43,624 nucleotides of DNA from Nitrospinaceae bacterium (GCA_029261455.1 JAJDBH010000088.1:1-43624); one strand, 5' to 3'. Positions 8,725 through 16,680 are shown, counted from the stretch's first letter. Notes: a model not told the origin generated them from the letters alone. Numbers and translations: made by a program.

Positions 8725-9879
8725 TTGGCTTGGGTGTTGGGTGCACTCACTTTTTGGGTTCCTTGGACTCGAACCGCTTTACATTGGGTCAACAACATGC
8801 TGCTAGCCATTCTCACGGCTTCCCAGAAAGGGGCTCTCTTCCTTTTTGGACCTCTCGCCATTGGGCCCGGAAAAGTCTTGCCCGATGGAACACCCTCAAT
8901 CGGATTCATTCTTGCCTTCCAGGTGCTTCCTTCCGTAATTTTCTTTTCTGCAATTATTTCCGGGCTTTACTACTTAGGAATTATGCAGGCAGTAGTCCGA
9001 TTTTTCGCCCGAATCTTTTATCGGCTACTTGCCTTATCTGGAGTAGAGTCTTTATCTGCCGCCGCAAATATCTTTGTGGGCATCGAATCCAGCCTGACCA
9101 TACGACCCTACCTCATGAAGATGACTCGCTCCGAATTGCTCACCTTGATGACCTGTATGATGGCAACCGTGGCCAGCACTGTCATGGGAATTTATGTTAT
9201 CGCCCTGCACAATATTTTCCCCGAAATCGCGGGGCATCTTGTCTCCGCATCATTGATATCGATACCTTGTGCCGTTATTGCTAGCAAGCTTTCATTACCG
9301 GAACAGGAAATACCAGAGACCCTGGAGAAATTACCACAGACTGAAAACGATCCCTGCAAACCTGGGAATTTCATGGTCGCATTGGTGGAAGGAGGTATGC
9401 AAGGAGTTAAAATGGCTACAGGAATTGCTACCGTATTGATCGTTGTACTCGGTCTGGAAGCTTTAGTCGACTTGGCACTCGCCGAAACGTTCGGGAAAAA
9501 TTTCTCCCTGCAAAATTTTCTGGGCTGGTTGACCCTACCATTTTCTGCCCTTCTGGGACTGCAACAAGAAGAATGGCAGTTAGCAGGAAAAATATTAGGA
9601 TCACGATTCGTAGAAACAGAAGTATCCGCCTATTTCTCCCTGGCAGCCGCTCAGGTTGCCGACCCTGCTCCGTTCACCCAGCGCTCAGTAACCATTTTAA
9701 CTTATGCGTTGTGTGGCTTTGTGCATTTCGCCAGCATGGGAATTTTTATCGGGGGGCTGACCGCATTGGTTCCTTCTCGAGCCCATGACATTACTGTGAT
9801 CGGAGGGCGTTCTCTATGGACCGCCTTTCTGGCAACCGTTCTCACCGGTTGTATTGCAGGAGCACTCGTCATAACCTGA
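8725..9879 (+). CDS. Concentrative nucleoside transporter (CNT/NupC) family protein, N-terminus lost or interrupted
   Basis: 384 residues from a TTG start. The order of Nucleos_tra2 domains is recognisable: NIFVGIESSLTIRPYL (hairpin region), MTRSELLTLMTCMMATVAST, LTLPFSALLGLQQEE, VETEVSAYFSLA and YALCGFVHFASMGIFIGGL. Family members are cation-coupled inner-membrane nucleoside importers. Several substrate-binding positions differ from canonical NupC/vcCNT: the usual GQTEAP reads GIESS, and the Asn of the usual CGFAN reads His. The nucleoside substrate is therefore doubtful. An in-frame TAG 57 bases upstream of this start removes the first membrane helix. It may be a pseudogene, or a shortened protein using the TTG. 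Confidence 0.75.
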   Translation: MAWVLGALTFWVPWTRTALHWVNNMLLAILTASQKGALFLFGPLAIGPGKVLPDGTPSIGFILAFQVLPSVIFFSAIISGLYYLGIMQAVVRFFARIFYRLLALSGVESLSAAANIFVGIESSLTIRPYLMKMTRSELLTLMTCMMATVASTVMGIYVIALHNIFPEIAGHLVSASLISIPCAVIASKLSLPEQEIPETLEKLPQTENDPCKPGNFMVALVEGGMQGVKMATGIATVLIVVLGLEALVDLALAETFGKNFSLQNFLGWLTLPFSALLGLQQEEWQLAGKILGSRFVETEVSAYFSLAAAQVADPAPFTQRSVTILTYALCGFVHFASMGIFIGGLTALVPSRAHDITVIGGRSLWTAFLATVLTGCIAGALVIT

Positions 9880-9930
9880 TTCTTTTTTCCAGCAATCAAA
9901 GACAGGTTTTGTCACCACAGCTAGCATCAG

Positions 9931-10725
9931 TTAATTAGGCACAGGCACTACAGAAAAATCCCCAAGGTTCCATTTTTTATGTAGCTTTTGAACCATTCCG
10001 TTTTGAAGAAGTTCCTTTAAGCTGGCATCAATCTCCCGTTTTAGCTCAATGTCTTCTTTATTCAGGACAATGCCATAAAGTTCCGATGTCATTCTAGAAC
10101 CCAGAAACCGGGCATTTTGGATCAGTTCTTCATTTTGATTAAAATAATAGTTCACCTGAACAGAGTCCCCAACAACACCATCATTACCCTTATTGGCCAT
10201 ATCAATGACTGCATGACCAAATTTTTCATAAGTCTTGATTTTTATTCCCTCATATTTCTGCAAAAAATAATAAGAAGTCGTATTGATCTGGGCTCCGACT
10301 GTAGCTTTTATTTCAGCAAGCTGTTCCAAACTATCGACCTTCTTTATATCCTTTCGGATCAGCACAGCAATCCCACTCTGTAGATAGGGAATACTGAAAG
10401 CCATGCGATTTTTTCTTTCTTCAAGCATCGTTATAGAACTGATCACCAAATCAAATTTTTTTGTTATCAAGCCTCCAAATAATCCACCCCATTCCACGTT
10501 AACCAATTCATAATCGAATCCGGCATTTTTCACGACCGCTTTAATCAAGTCGACTTCAAATCCATCCAGCTCCCCTTGATCATTTAGAAAAGACATAGGG
10601 ACAAACGTTGCGTCAACAGCAATAACGATCTTGGGGTTTTTGGCTTCCTGTGGACCTTGCTCGCAACCCAGGCCCAAAACGCAAAACATAGAAAGAACAA
10701 TTTTTAACAAGTATCTTTTCAGCAC
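9931..10725 (-). CDS. Periplasmic solute-binding lipoprotein (amino-acid ABC / SBP_bac_3 type)
   Basis: 264 residues. A signal peptide (MLKRYLLKIVLSMFCVLG) ends in the lipobox LGLGC, with Cys21 lipidated. The mature part is a type-2 periplasmic binding protein: IVIAVDATFVPMSFLNDQGE, DGFEVDLIKAVVKNAG and ISSITMLEERK are classic family-3 signatures. It probably binds a polar amino acid or similar small molecule. No permease or ATPase gene is adjacent, so it is an orphan receptor, or works with distant partners. The Sel1 gene lies 33 bases upstream on the same strand, so the two may be co-transcribed. Confidence 0.9.
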   Translation of the reverse strand: MLKRYLLKIVLSMFCVLGLGCEQGPQEAKNPKIVIAVDATFVPMSFLNDQGELDGFEVDLIKAVVKNAGFDYELVNVEWGGLFGGLITKKFDLVISSITMLEERKNRMAFSIPYLQSGIAVLIRKDIKKVDSLEQLAEIKATVGAQINTTSYYFLQKYEGIKIKTYEKFGHAVIDMANKGNDGVVGDSVQVNYYFNQNEELIQNARFLGSRMTSELYGIVLNKEDIELKREIDASLKELLQNGMVQKLHKKWNLGDFSVVPVPN

Positions 10726-10758
10726 TCACTACTCCTATGACTTATCCTGCTATTCAAT

Positions 10759-11340
10759 TCATTTTTTTTGCTCTCGAATCTTTAACCACTCCTGCGCCAA
10801 ACTTTTAGCCCGGGCAACTTCTTCCGGCGTCAATCTTTTCAAGAGAAATTTTTTATTGCTGGCCGCTGCAGGGTCCCCTTTTCCAGCTATGCTGAACCAC
10901 ATATAGGCTTTCAGAGAATCCTTTATAGCTCCCACTCCAGACATATACATCACCCCAATATTGTTAGGGGCGTCCTTATTCCCTGATTCTGCCGCTTTTC
11001 GGTACCATTTCATGGCTTCGTCATAATTTCGGGAGACGCCTTCCCCGTTTTCATACATCACCCCCAAATTGTTCTGAGCGTCCGCATAACCTTGCTCGGC
11101 AGAAAGCTGATACCACTTCGCCGCTTGTTCTGAGCTTTGCGGAACCCCTTCCCCCATGTCATACATGATCCCCAAGCCATATTGGCCTCTGGCATCGTTT
11201 TCATCCGCAAGGGCTTGAAATTCTTTCAACGCTGTCAGGCTGTCACCTTTATCAAAGGCATCCGTTGCATCCTGATAACCTGCCCCTGCTAATGTAGGCA
11301 TTGCCCAAATTAACGCCACAGCCAATATCAAGTTTTTCAT
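10759..11340 (-). CDS. Secreted Sel1-like repeat protein
   Basis: 193 residues with a signal peptide (MKNLILAVALIWAMPTLAGA, likely cleaved) followed by three Sel1-type helical repeats. Clear copies are GQYGLGIMYDMGEGVPQSS, AQNNLGVMYENGEGVSRNYD and APNNIGVMYMSGVGAIKDS, each followed by A-x-KWY or AYMWF. Such TPR-like solenoids mediate protein-protein contacts in the periplasm. It ends in a basic tail (WLKIREQKK). It precedes the solute-binding lipoprotein on the same strand with a 33-base gap. The specific partner is unknown. Confidence 0.9.
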   Translation of the reverse strand: MKNLILAVALIWAMPTLAGAGYQDATDAFDKGDSLTALKEFQALADENDARGQYGLGIMYDMGEGVPQSSEQAAKWYQLSAEQGYADAQNNLGVMYENGEGVSRNYDEAMKWYRKAAESGNKDAPNNIGVMYMSGVGAIKDSLKAYMWFSIAGKGDPAAASNKKFLLKRLTPEEVARAKSLAQEWLKIREQKK

Positions 11341-11478
11341 AATGCTAACAACCTTTCATTTTCATTAATATTATCCACCAAAAATAAATTGGAAAAATTG
11401 TCTCAACTGGCACCAGATATTGCTACGCCAAATTAAGAGACCATCTGCGCGAAAAAAGATATTACCTGATCACACCTT

Positions 11479-12687
11479 CTATTTTTCAGCAAGCTGGCTT
11501 TTCATTTGCTTCGCAGCCAAAGCATATCCTCCGGAAGACCCATCCACAAAATGCAAATGACGATCTTTACGATCAAAAACCATACAAGTCATTAGTGCAG
11601 AATCAGAAATTTGAATCCCGTAAAACAAAGTCCCATTGCTCTTCTGAGTTTCCAAATACTCAACGAGTTCTTTTCGTTGATCCGACGTACTATCAATAGT
11701 CATTCGAAGAGTGTCATCAAATTTTTGGAAATCAGAATTTTTTGTCAAAGTATTAAGATAATCTTCTCCATCTATTCCCCCTACCCTGAGCCCAAACTTA
11801 AAAATTATTTTTCCCAGAAGACAAGCCAGTCTCAACACAACAGGATAGGTCAAACGTGTTAACAAGTTTTTATTGAATGTTCGAACCTTGGTTTCCAGTG
11901 CCAGAAGCTTGGAGTTCAATGTCACCTTCAATTGACTGGGGCTTACAGGACTGTAATCCCTTTGTGACCCATATATTTTTCGTACTACTTCAATAAACTT
12001 TGAATACGTTTCAGAGTTTTCAAGAGGGTTGCCTCCTTGAGCCAAAACCATGAGGCACAAAGTTTCTCCTTTTTTACTGGCGATGGGCTCCCACCTACAC
12101 TCCAATCCTTCAAAAAGTGCATGATCTTCTTTATAGTTTGAGTCAGACTGAGTTTCATAAAGCGCGGATGTCTCAGGATCTTTTATGAGTTTCTCCGCAT
12201 AAGCCAGACCGCCACCTGAGAACATCGCCAAAGTTCCCCATGGCGAGACTTGCATTTTAGCGATTCGTGTCCGAAAACCCCCTTCACTAATGACCTTTAC
12301 CGGCACCATACCCACTCTGAGTTCCATATCAAAGCTATCGTGAGCAAGTCGCCTGGCACCGTTCAGCGCTCTTTCTACCGATTCACGGCAAGATTCAGGC
12401 ACCACGAATGAGGCCCCGTCGCCGCCAAAAACAAAAGGAATTTCGATGCTCCCCACACCATTAAGAACAGCGATAATCGAAGAAGCTCCGAGAATGTTTA
12501 CATCTTTGTAACGCCCACTTTCGATTGCTTTTGTTGATCCTCTAATATCAGAAACAACAACCCACCAACCTTCAGGAACATCATGAAAGTTTTTTTCATC
12601 GGTAACTCCCAAAAAGTCCTTAAATATTGGCAAATCTGAATAAAAACTCCCTGAAGAATCTAAGGTTGATTGTTTTTTGTTTTTCAT
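11479..12687 (-). CDS. DUF3095-family protein, related to class III nucleotidyl cyclases
   Basis: 402 residues. The N-terminal half has the family features WWVVVSDIRGSTKAIESGRY, ILGASSIIAVLNGVG and IPFVFGGDGASFVVP. DIRGST resembles the metal-binding segment of class III cyclases (DIxGFT/S) and FGGDG resembles the second metal-binding loop. The C-terminal half is unlike any domain I recognise (FYGIQISDSALMTCMVFDR). Whether it makes cAMP or another signal is not established. It is probably monocistronic: the flanking gaps are 138 and 380 bases. The ATG at 12687 has GGTGA about eight bases upstream. Confidence 0.75.
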   Translation of the reverse strand: MKNKKQSTLDSSGSFYSDLPIFKDFLGVTDEKNFHDVPEGWWVVVSDIRGSTKAIESGRYKDVNILGASSIIAVLNGVGSIEIPFVFGGDGASFVVPESCRESVERALNGARRLAHDSFDMELRVGMVPVKVISEGGFRTRIAKMQVSPWGTLAMFSGGGLAYAEKLIKDPETSALYETQSDSNYKEDHALFEGLECRWEPIASKKGETLCLMVLAQGGNPLENSETYSKFIEVVRKIYGSQRDYSPVSPSQLKVTLNSKLLALETKVRTFNKNLLTRLTYPVVLRLACLLGKIIFKFGLRVGGIDGEDYLNTLTKNSDFQKFDDTLRMTIDSTSDQRKELVEYLETQKSNGTLFYGIQISDSALMTCMVFDRKDRHLHFVDGSSGGYALAAKQMKSQLAEK

Positions 12688-13069
12688 TTTTTAATCACCT
12701 GATGATCTACCTCAGCTATTGCATCACTTTCTTAAACAGAATATAGAATTCTTCAACCTCATTCAAAAACCAATTCATCCTCACGATACAGTCTCCATAA
12801 ACATCTATGAGCGAAACCCTGAAGATAGACGCATAACCCCATATTTTACAAATAGAAAAAGGATCAAGCCTCACCTGGAAAACCGTCATGTCAAAGTTCG
12901 TGCTGAGCAAATAACTCAAAAACTGTAATGGAATGATGGCTTCTACAACTCAAAGGTATGAAAACTAACGAAAGCGAGATCCCAATGAAAAACTGGGAAT
13001 AGTTGAAGCAGCGACAACAAGGATAGTCTGCCCGATTTGTTTAAACGCCAGGTTTGAGGTCAACCTTAG
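12688..13069. other. Divergent intergenic stretch without a credible gene
   Basis: About 380 bases between the DUF3095 gene and the zinc-ribbon ORF. Two short overlapping frames on opposite strands near 12716-12928 show no family likeness and no good ribosome site. The last 100 bases carry an open frame with a zinc-ribbon-like CPIC motif, discussed with the next gene. Confidence 0.5.
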
Positions 13070-13336
13070 TTGCGACCGTGTGATTTCCATGCAGTATGCG
13101 GTCATTGCCAGCATAAAATTTTGATAACTCAAGACACCAAAACCATGGAAGAGGTGTGGCTACGTATTCAACAACATATCAATAATAATGGTTGCCCAGA
13201 GTGTGGAGACCAAAAGCTTAACCTTGAATTTTTATGCGATGTTGATTCCAAGGATTGCTTCTTTCTTGTGAAATGCGGAGATAATGGGCACTACAGTCGG
13301 ATTGGCCAAGAGGGCATTCAATTCCTATTCCAATAA
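13070..13336 (+). CDS. Small zinc-ribbon-like protein, possibly frameshifted at its 5' end
   Basis: 88 codons from a TTG that directly follows a TAG, with no ribosome site, so this start is doubtful. The protein has two Cys pairs, CGHC (residues 10-13) and CPEC (42-45), as in metal-binding ribbons. In the frame immediately upstream (open 12969-13121) the sequence reads IVCPICLNARFEVNLSC, another Cys pair, and it overlaps this ORF one base out of frame. The simplest reading is a single small zinc-ribbon gene that lost a base near 13070-13085. I do not recognise the family. The rpsU terminator hairpin at 13396 could also stop this transcript. Confidence 0.4.
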   Translation: MRPCDFHAVCGHCQHKILITQDTKTMEEVWLRIQQHINNNGCPECGDQKLNLEFLCDVDSKDCFFLVKCGDNGHYSRIGQEGIQFLFQ

Positions 13337-13390
13337 TTCATTCTTTAGATTAGACCTTTAACATAACTAACATACGCATAACTTCAAGAC

Positions 13391-13424
13391 AAAAAGGCCC
13401 AGCAAAAATTGCTGAGCCCTTTTG
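13391..13424. terminator. Bidirectional terminator between the zinc-ribbon ORF and rpsU
   Basis: A ten-bp stem (13396-13405 with 13409-13418, one G-U on the minus strand) has a three-base loop. T-rich tracts on both sides let it end rpsU on the minus strand and the 13070 ORF on the plus strand. Confidence 0.8.
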
Positions 13425-13479
13425 TTTCGTTCTAATAATGAGATATTGGAGACTAGGAATAAACGCTTTCCTGCAACCT

Positions 13480-13686
13480 CTACATCTGGTGCCAGGCAGA
13501 ACGCATCCGTCTCATCGCCATCTTACGTTTCTTTTTGGCTTCTTTTATCTTGCGTTTTTTCTTAACCGATGGCTTTTCATAAAATCGTCGACGCTTGAGC
13601 TCTTTAAATAAACCTTCTTTATTGAGTTGGCGCTTCAAACCTTTCAATGCCCGCTCGACCTGATTCTGATATACGGTGACTTGCAA
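13480..13686 (-). CDS. rpsU: 30S ribosomal protein bS21
   Basis: 68 residues with the classic bS21 pattern: VTVYQNQVERALKGLKRQL, then FKELKRRRFYEKPSVKKKRK and a very basic C-terminal helix. It binds near the 3' end of 16S rRNA in the small subunit and helps start translation. The start is TTG at 13686, with AGGAG nine bases upstream; no in-frame ATG fits the family start. It follows a small basic-protein gene by 18 bases on the same strand, and a terminator closes the unit. Confidence 0.96.
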   Translation of the reverse strand: MQVTVYQNQVERALKGLKRQLNKEGLFKELKRRRFYEKPSVKKKRKIKEAKKKRKMAMRRMRSAWHQM

Positions 13687-13704
13687 AATAAGGTGCTCCT
13701 GTTT

Positions 13705-13890
13705 TCAAAGTTGTGAAGCTTTAGTTTTCACCTGCGTTTTTACAGGTTTTTCCAGCGGTCTCCCGGTTCTTTTATTTTTCTTAAAAAGAGATGGGGACTC
13801 CAGTTGTTTTTCTGACCGGATATTTAGTTTTTTCACCGAGATCACTTGTTTCAAGTTCCCAGAGCTATCGTACACTTTAACCTCATGCAT
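13705..13890 (-). CDS. Small basic protein co-transcribed with rpsU
   Basis: About 61 residues from the ATG at 13890, which has AGAGAGG at a good distance. An in-frame upstream start would add 21 residues of unlikely sequence. The protein begins MHEVKVYDSSGNLKQVISVKKL, a beta-hairpin-like start, and continues as a Lys- and Pro-rich basic tail, suggesting RNA or ribosome binding. I do not recognise a named family. It ends 18 bases before the rpsU start, so the two share a transcript. Confidence 0.65.
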   Translation of the reverse strand: MHEVKVYDSSGNLKQVISVKKLNIRSEKQLESPSLFKKNKRTGRPLEKPVKTQVKTKASQL

Positions 13891-13953
13891 AAACTGACCT
13901 CTCTGTAATCTATTTATCCCCTGACATAACTGGCAAAAAAAAAACCACTCCAA

Positions 13954-14435
13954 AAAGGAATGGTGGAAATATAAAGTCCTTTACGATTTTTTGATGTCCT
14001 TTGCCTCAAAGGGATCACCCAGAGGAGACAATCTCAGCCTAACATGCACGAGCAAGATTACAAGAAGATTAAAATTATAATTTTTTAATATTCTTCATAA
14101 GTCTTCCACTGGGCATAAAAGATGCCTGTTTGGTCAGCTTTTGTCACTTCCAATATCCACCTTATTATATTTTATTAGGACATTTTGACCATCTATGCTA
14201 CTCTTTAGAGGTAAACAAGGGTTGTTTAGTTGTAGTGTAATTCGATTCCTTCTAGTTTCTCGCCTAGAGCAGACCTGTAAAACACTTCGGTCTAACAGAC
14301 TGAAGCAAGTTGGGTTTTTCATCGAAGTGGTTCTCTAAAAGTTCTTGCACCAATTCAACCCAATTTAGAAATAGGGAAGCAGTTGTCCAGATTTTCTGGA
14401 TGTACATTTCCTTTCATTGCAGGAGAGTATTTATT
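13954..14435 (+). promoter_or_regulatory. Long leader region of the second cold-shock gene
   Basis: About 480 bases without a gene between divergent transcription units. Within it, 14285-14293 pairs with 14297-14305 (nine bp, one G-U, three-base loop; CTTCGGTCT on the left), a stable hairpin about 130 bases before the cold-shock ATG. Long structured leaders that change fold with temperature are known for cspA-type genes. That this hairpin does so is inference. No promoter is assigned with confidence. Confidence 0.4.
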
Positions 14436-14636
14436 ATGGCAGTAGGAACAGTAAAATGGTTTAACGAAGGTAAAGGTTATGGCTTCATTGAGTCCGAGAG
14501 TGGCAAAGATCTATTTGTTCATTTCTCTGAAATTCAAGGAGAAGGCTTTAAGACTCTCGCAGAAGGACAGTCAGTAGAGTTCGAAGAAGGTATGGGCCAG
14601 AAAGGTCCACAAGCCACTCAAGTGGTACCCAAATAA
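14436..14636 (+). CDS. Cold-shock domain protein (CspA family), second copy
   Basis: 66 residues with KGYGFI (RNP1) and LFVHFSEI (RNP2-like) and the ending [10 protein letters not shown]. It is a close paralogue of the protein encoded at 6161-6361. The ATG at 14436 has AGGAGAG upstream. A longer frame opens at 14310, but that extension is unlike any Csp and lies in the leader. A perfect hairpin terminator follows 60 bases after the stop. Confidence 0.95.
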   Translation: MAVGTVKWFNEGKGYGFIESESGKDLFVHFSEIQGEGFKTLAEGQSVEFEEGMGQKGPQATQVVPK

Positions 14637-14696
14637 GAAACTCAAGACACCATCTGGAAGAGCTACGGCTCTACTAGAGTTAGTCTAGATTTATGT

Positions 14697-14736
14697 AAAA
14701 GGGCTTGGCCAAATGGCCAAGCCCTTTTCTTTTTTC
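14697..14736. terminator. Strong, probably bidirectional terminator
   Basis: A perfect 14-bp stem (14697-14710 with 14715-14728, core GGGCTTGGCC) has an AAAT loop, followed by CTTTTTT on the plus strand. It ends the cold-shock transcript. The A-run on the other side lets it also serve the convergent small lipoprotein gene. Confidence 0.9.
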
Positions 14737-14769
14737 GAGGAAAACCTTCTTCGCAATAAATGGACGGTT

Positions 14770-14931
14770 CTATTTCCCTAATAAGTCATTAGCTTTCTTT
14801 GCAGCATCTTCCATAGTTTTATCCAGCTGCTCTCCAGCCTTCTCAGCAGAACCCTTTTCTTCGCACCCAACCAAGCCCATTACAGATACCACTAAAACTA
14901 GAGCAATCATTAATTGTTTTAAACTATCCAT
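14770..14931 (-). CDS. Small lipoprotein
   Basis: 53 residues, below usual gene-calling cutoffs. A signal peptide (MDSLKQLMIALVLVVSVMG) ends in the lipobox LVGC, with Cys23 as the lipidation site. The mature part is a short charged helix (KAGEQLDKTMEDAAKKAND). AAGGAGG lies six bases before the ATG, a near-ideal ribosome site. Its size and layout resemble entericidin-type lipoproteins, but the sequence does not prove that family. It probably sits in the outer or inner membrane. It is convergent with the cold-shock gene and shares its terminator. Confidence 0.8.
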   Translation of the reverse strand: MDSLKQLMIALVLVVSVMGLVGCEEKGSAEKAGEQLDKTMEDAAKKANDLLGK

Positions 14932-15488
14932 AAGCCTCCTTAATTTAAAATGAAGATTACGCCACTAAAATTTTCTCGACAAGGTATTGCCTCGCCGAAC
15001 CTTCGCAACGCATTTCTATGTCTGCCTACTAATAATTGTAACAACAAATAGATAATTATGAAATAGCTTGGAATTTAATCCTTCTAGAATAAAACCTACG
15101 CTCATTAAACGAGCATGCCGGCCTTAATCTCTAAACACATCGCTACGCAAATAGTTTCATCCTGCTTCCTCATTTAGAACTCTATCAATAGTTTTTATAA
15201 AATCTGGTATGTTGATGGGCTTTGTAATCCTCCCTTAAAATACTACCAGTGGCAGTTAGAGTTCTCCTGCAAAATCGACCTGACAATGACTCACTTGGCG
15301 CTATACCTGCACAATAAAATCAATGCCGGAACTAATTAAGCTTGATTATTATGGTGATTAAAAATATGATCTCTAATAGGAGTTTCAATCACGCTCTTTT
15401 GCGGGGACAGGCCCTCTCCTCGCTCCAATAAGAATACTTACTCTAAAAAATCTGTTCCCATCCCCTATTACATCTATACGTATTTATT
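14932..15488. other. Intergenic stretch between the lipoprotein gene and the polysaccharide locus
   Basis: About 560 bases without an intact gene. It contains one decayed receiver-domain fragment at 15157-15234 (listed separately). It marks the left boundary of the polysaccharide locus. No tRNA or attachment-site-like repeat was seen. Confidence 0.5.
15157..15234 (-). pseudogene. C-terminal remnant of a response-regulator receiver domain
   Basis: On the minus strand a 25-codon open stretch reads ITKPINIPDFIKTIDRVL and then ends at TGA. This is the conserved Lys-Pro loop and last helix of a receiver domain. A stop lies immediately upstream. In another frame just before it, TLTAT resembles the switch-Thr strand, so the rest appears lost by deletion and frameshift. 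It is not functional. Confidence 0.5.
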
Positions 15489-16511
15489 ATGAAAATTTTG
15501 GTCACCGGCTCAGCAGGTTTTATAGGCTTCCACACCTCCAAGCGATTGCTCGAAGATGGTTATGAAGTTATCGGGCTTGATAACATCAACGATTATTACG
15601 ATGTCAACCTCAAAAATGACAGGCTCAAAATTCTTCAGGAGTTTGACAGTTTCACATTTTATAAAAGCAATCTGGAAGACAAAGAAGAGGTTGACCGAGT
15701 TTTCAGGGAGAGCAGTCCACAAAGAGTTATCCACTTGGCGGCACAAGCTGGCGTCCGCTATTCTATCCAGCATCCGGAAGTCTATATACAAAGTAATATC
15801 GTGGGAACGTTCAACATACTTGAGGGTTGTCGTCACAATAAAGTGGAGCATCTGGTCTATGCATCGACCAGTTCTGCTTATGGACTCAACACCAAATACC
15901 CATTTTCCGTTCGGAATGGCGTGAGTCATCCTGTGTCGTTTTATGGGGCCACAAAAATCGCCAATGAGCTTATGGCCCATTCCTACTCGCATCTTTACGA
16001 AATCCCGACCACCGGGCTCCGGTTTTTTACGGTATATGGCCCTTGGGGTCGTCCAGATATGGCTTTATTTTTATTCACCAAAGCCATTTTGGCTTCGGAA
16101 CCCATAGACGTGTACAACCGTGGTGACATGGTAAGAGATTTCACTTATATCGACGATATTGTCGAAGGGGTGACCCGGATCGTGGCGAAAGCTCCCACAC
16201 CCGATCCTGAATGGGATAGCGACCACCCTAACCCAGCATCTTCATCCGCACCCTACAGGATTTATAATATAGGCTCCAATGCCCCTATTCAATTGATGGA
16301 TTATATTCGCGAAATAGAAAAGAATCTTGGGGTGGAGGCAAAATTAAACCTGATGCCTATGCAGGATGGTGATGTCCGAAAGTCGCACGCCGATGTTACT
16401 GACTTGATAAAAGATTTCGATTACACTCCAATATGGTCTGTAAAAGAGGGCGTTAAAAACTTCATTCAGTGGTATACGGATTACTATAAAGCTAACCTAT
16501 CCTCTCATTAA
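15489..16511 (+). CDS. UDP-glucuronate 4-epimerase (CapI/LspL type)
   Basis: 340 residues, the normal length. It is an extended short-chain dehydrogenase with the NAD-binding GSAGFIG (7-13), DNINDYYDVNLKNDRL after the second strand (a signature of uronate epimerases), the catalytic S126-T127 region in YASTSS, and Y152-K156 in YGATK. It converts UDP-glucuronate to UDP-galacturonate, giving an acidic precursor for surface polysaccharide. It opens the polysaccharide locus on the plus strand; no ribosome site is obvious before the ATG. The partner that makes UDP-glucuronate is not in the window; the dehydrogenase at 30273 looks HexNAc-specific. Confidence 0.9.
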   Translation: MKILVTGSAGFIGFHTSKRLLEDGYEVIGLDNINDYYDVNLKNDRLKILQEFDSFTFYKSNLEDKEEVDRVFRESSPQRVIHLAAQAGVRYSIQHPEVYIQSNIVGTFNILEGCRHNKVEHLVYASTSSAYGLNTKYPFSVRNGVSHPVSFYGATKIANELMAHSYSHLYEIPTTGLRFFTVYGPWGRPDMALFLFTKAILASEPIDVYNRGDMVRDFTYIDDIVEGVTRIVAKAPTPDPEWDSDHPNPASSSAPYRIYNIGSNAPIQLMDYIREIEKNLGVEAKLNLMPMQDGDVRKSHADVTDLIKDFDYTPIWSVKEGVKNFIQWYTDYYKANLSSH

Positions 16512-16680
16512 ATAGAAGTAAGCCATCAAATATTTCCAAGGGGACTTTAAATGCTAATTATTTAATGTTCATGCTTACTTTAGAGCCGCTCTGTTGGCGA
16601 TTCTCCAAGGTTAGGTGGGTGGGGGCGGCTTCCGAGAAAATCAGCTAAGTTTCCTTTAAAGTTTTTATGACAAAGGTGAG

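Noticed and set aside
12716-12928. Two overlapping short frames on opposite strands
   Set aside because: No ribosome sites, no family likeness and low complexity of the region; probably chance open frames.
14310-14435. Possible N-terminal extension of the second cold-shock protein
   Set aside because: The extension has no likeness to Csp proteins, the internal ATG has a good AGGAGAG site, and the resulting 66 residues match the family length.
16590-16640. AGCCGC with GCGGCT inverted repeat after the UDP-glucuronate epimerase gene, as a terminator
   Set aside because: Six-bp stem with a loop of about 40 bases and no T run; not convincing.
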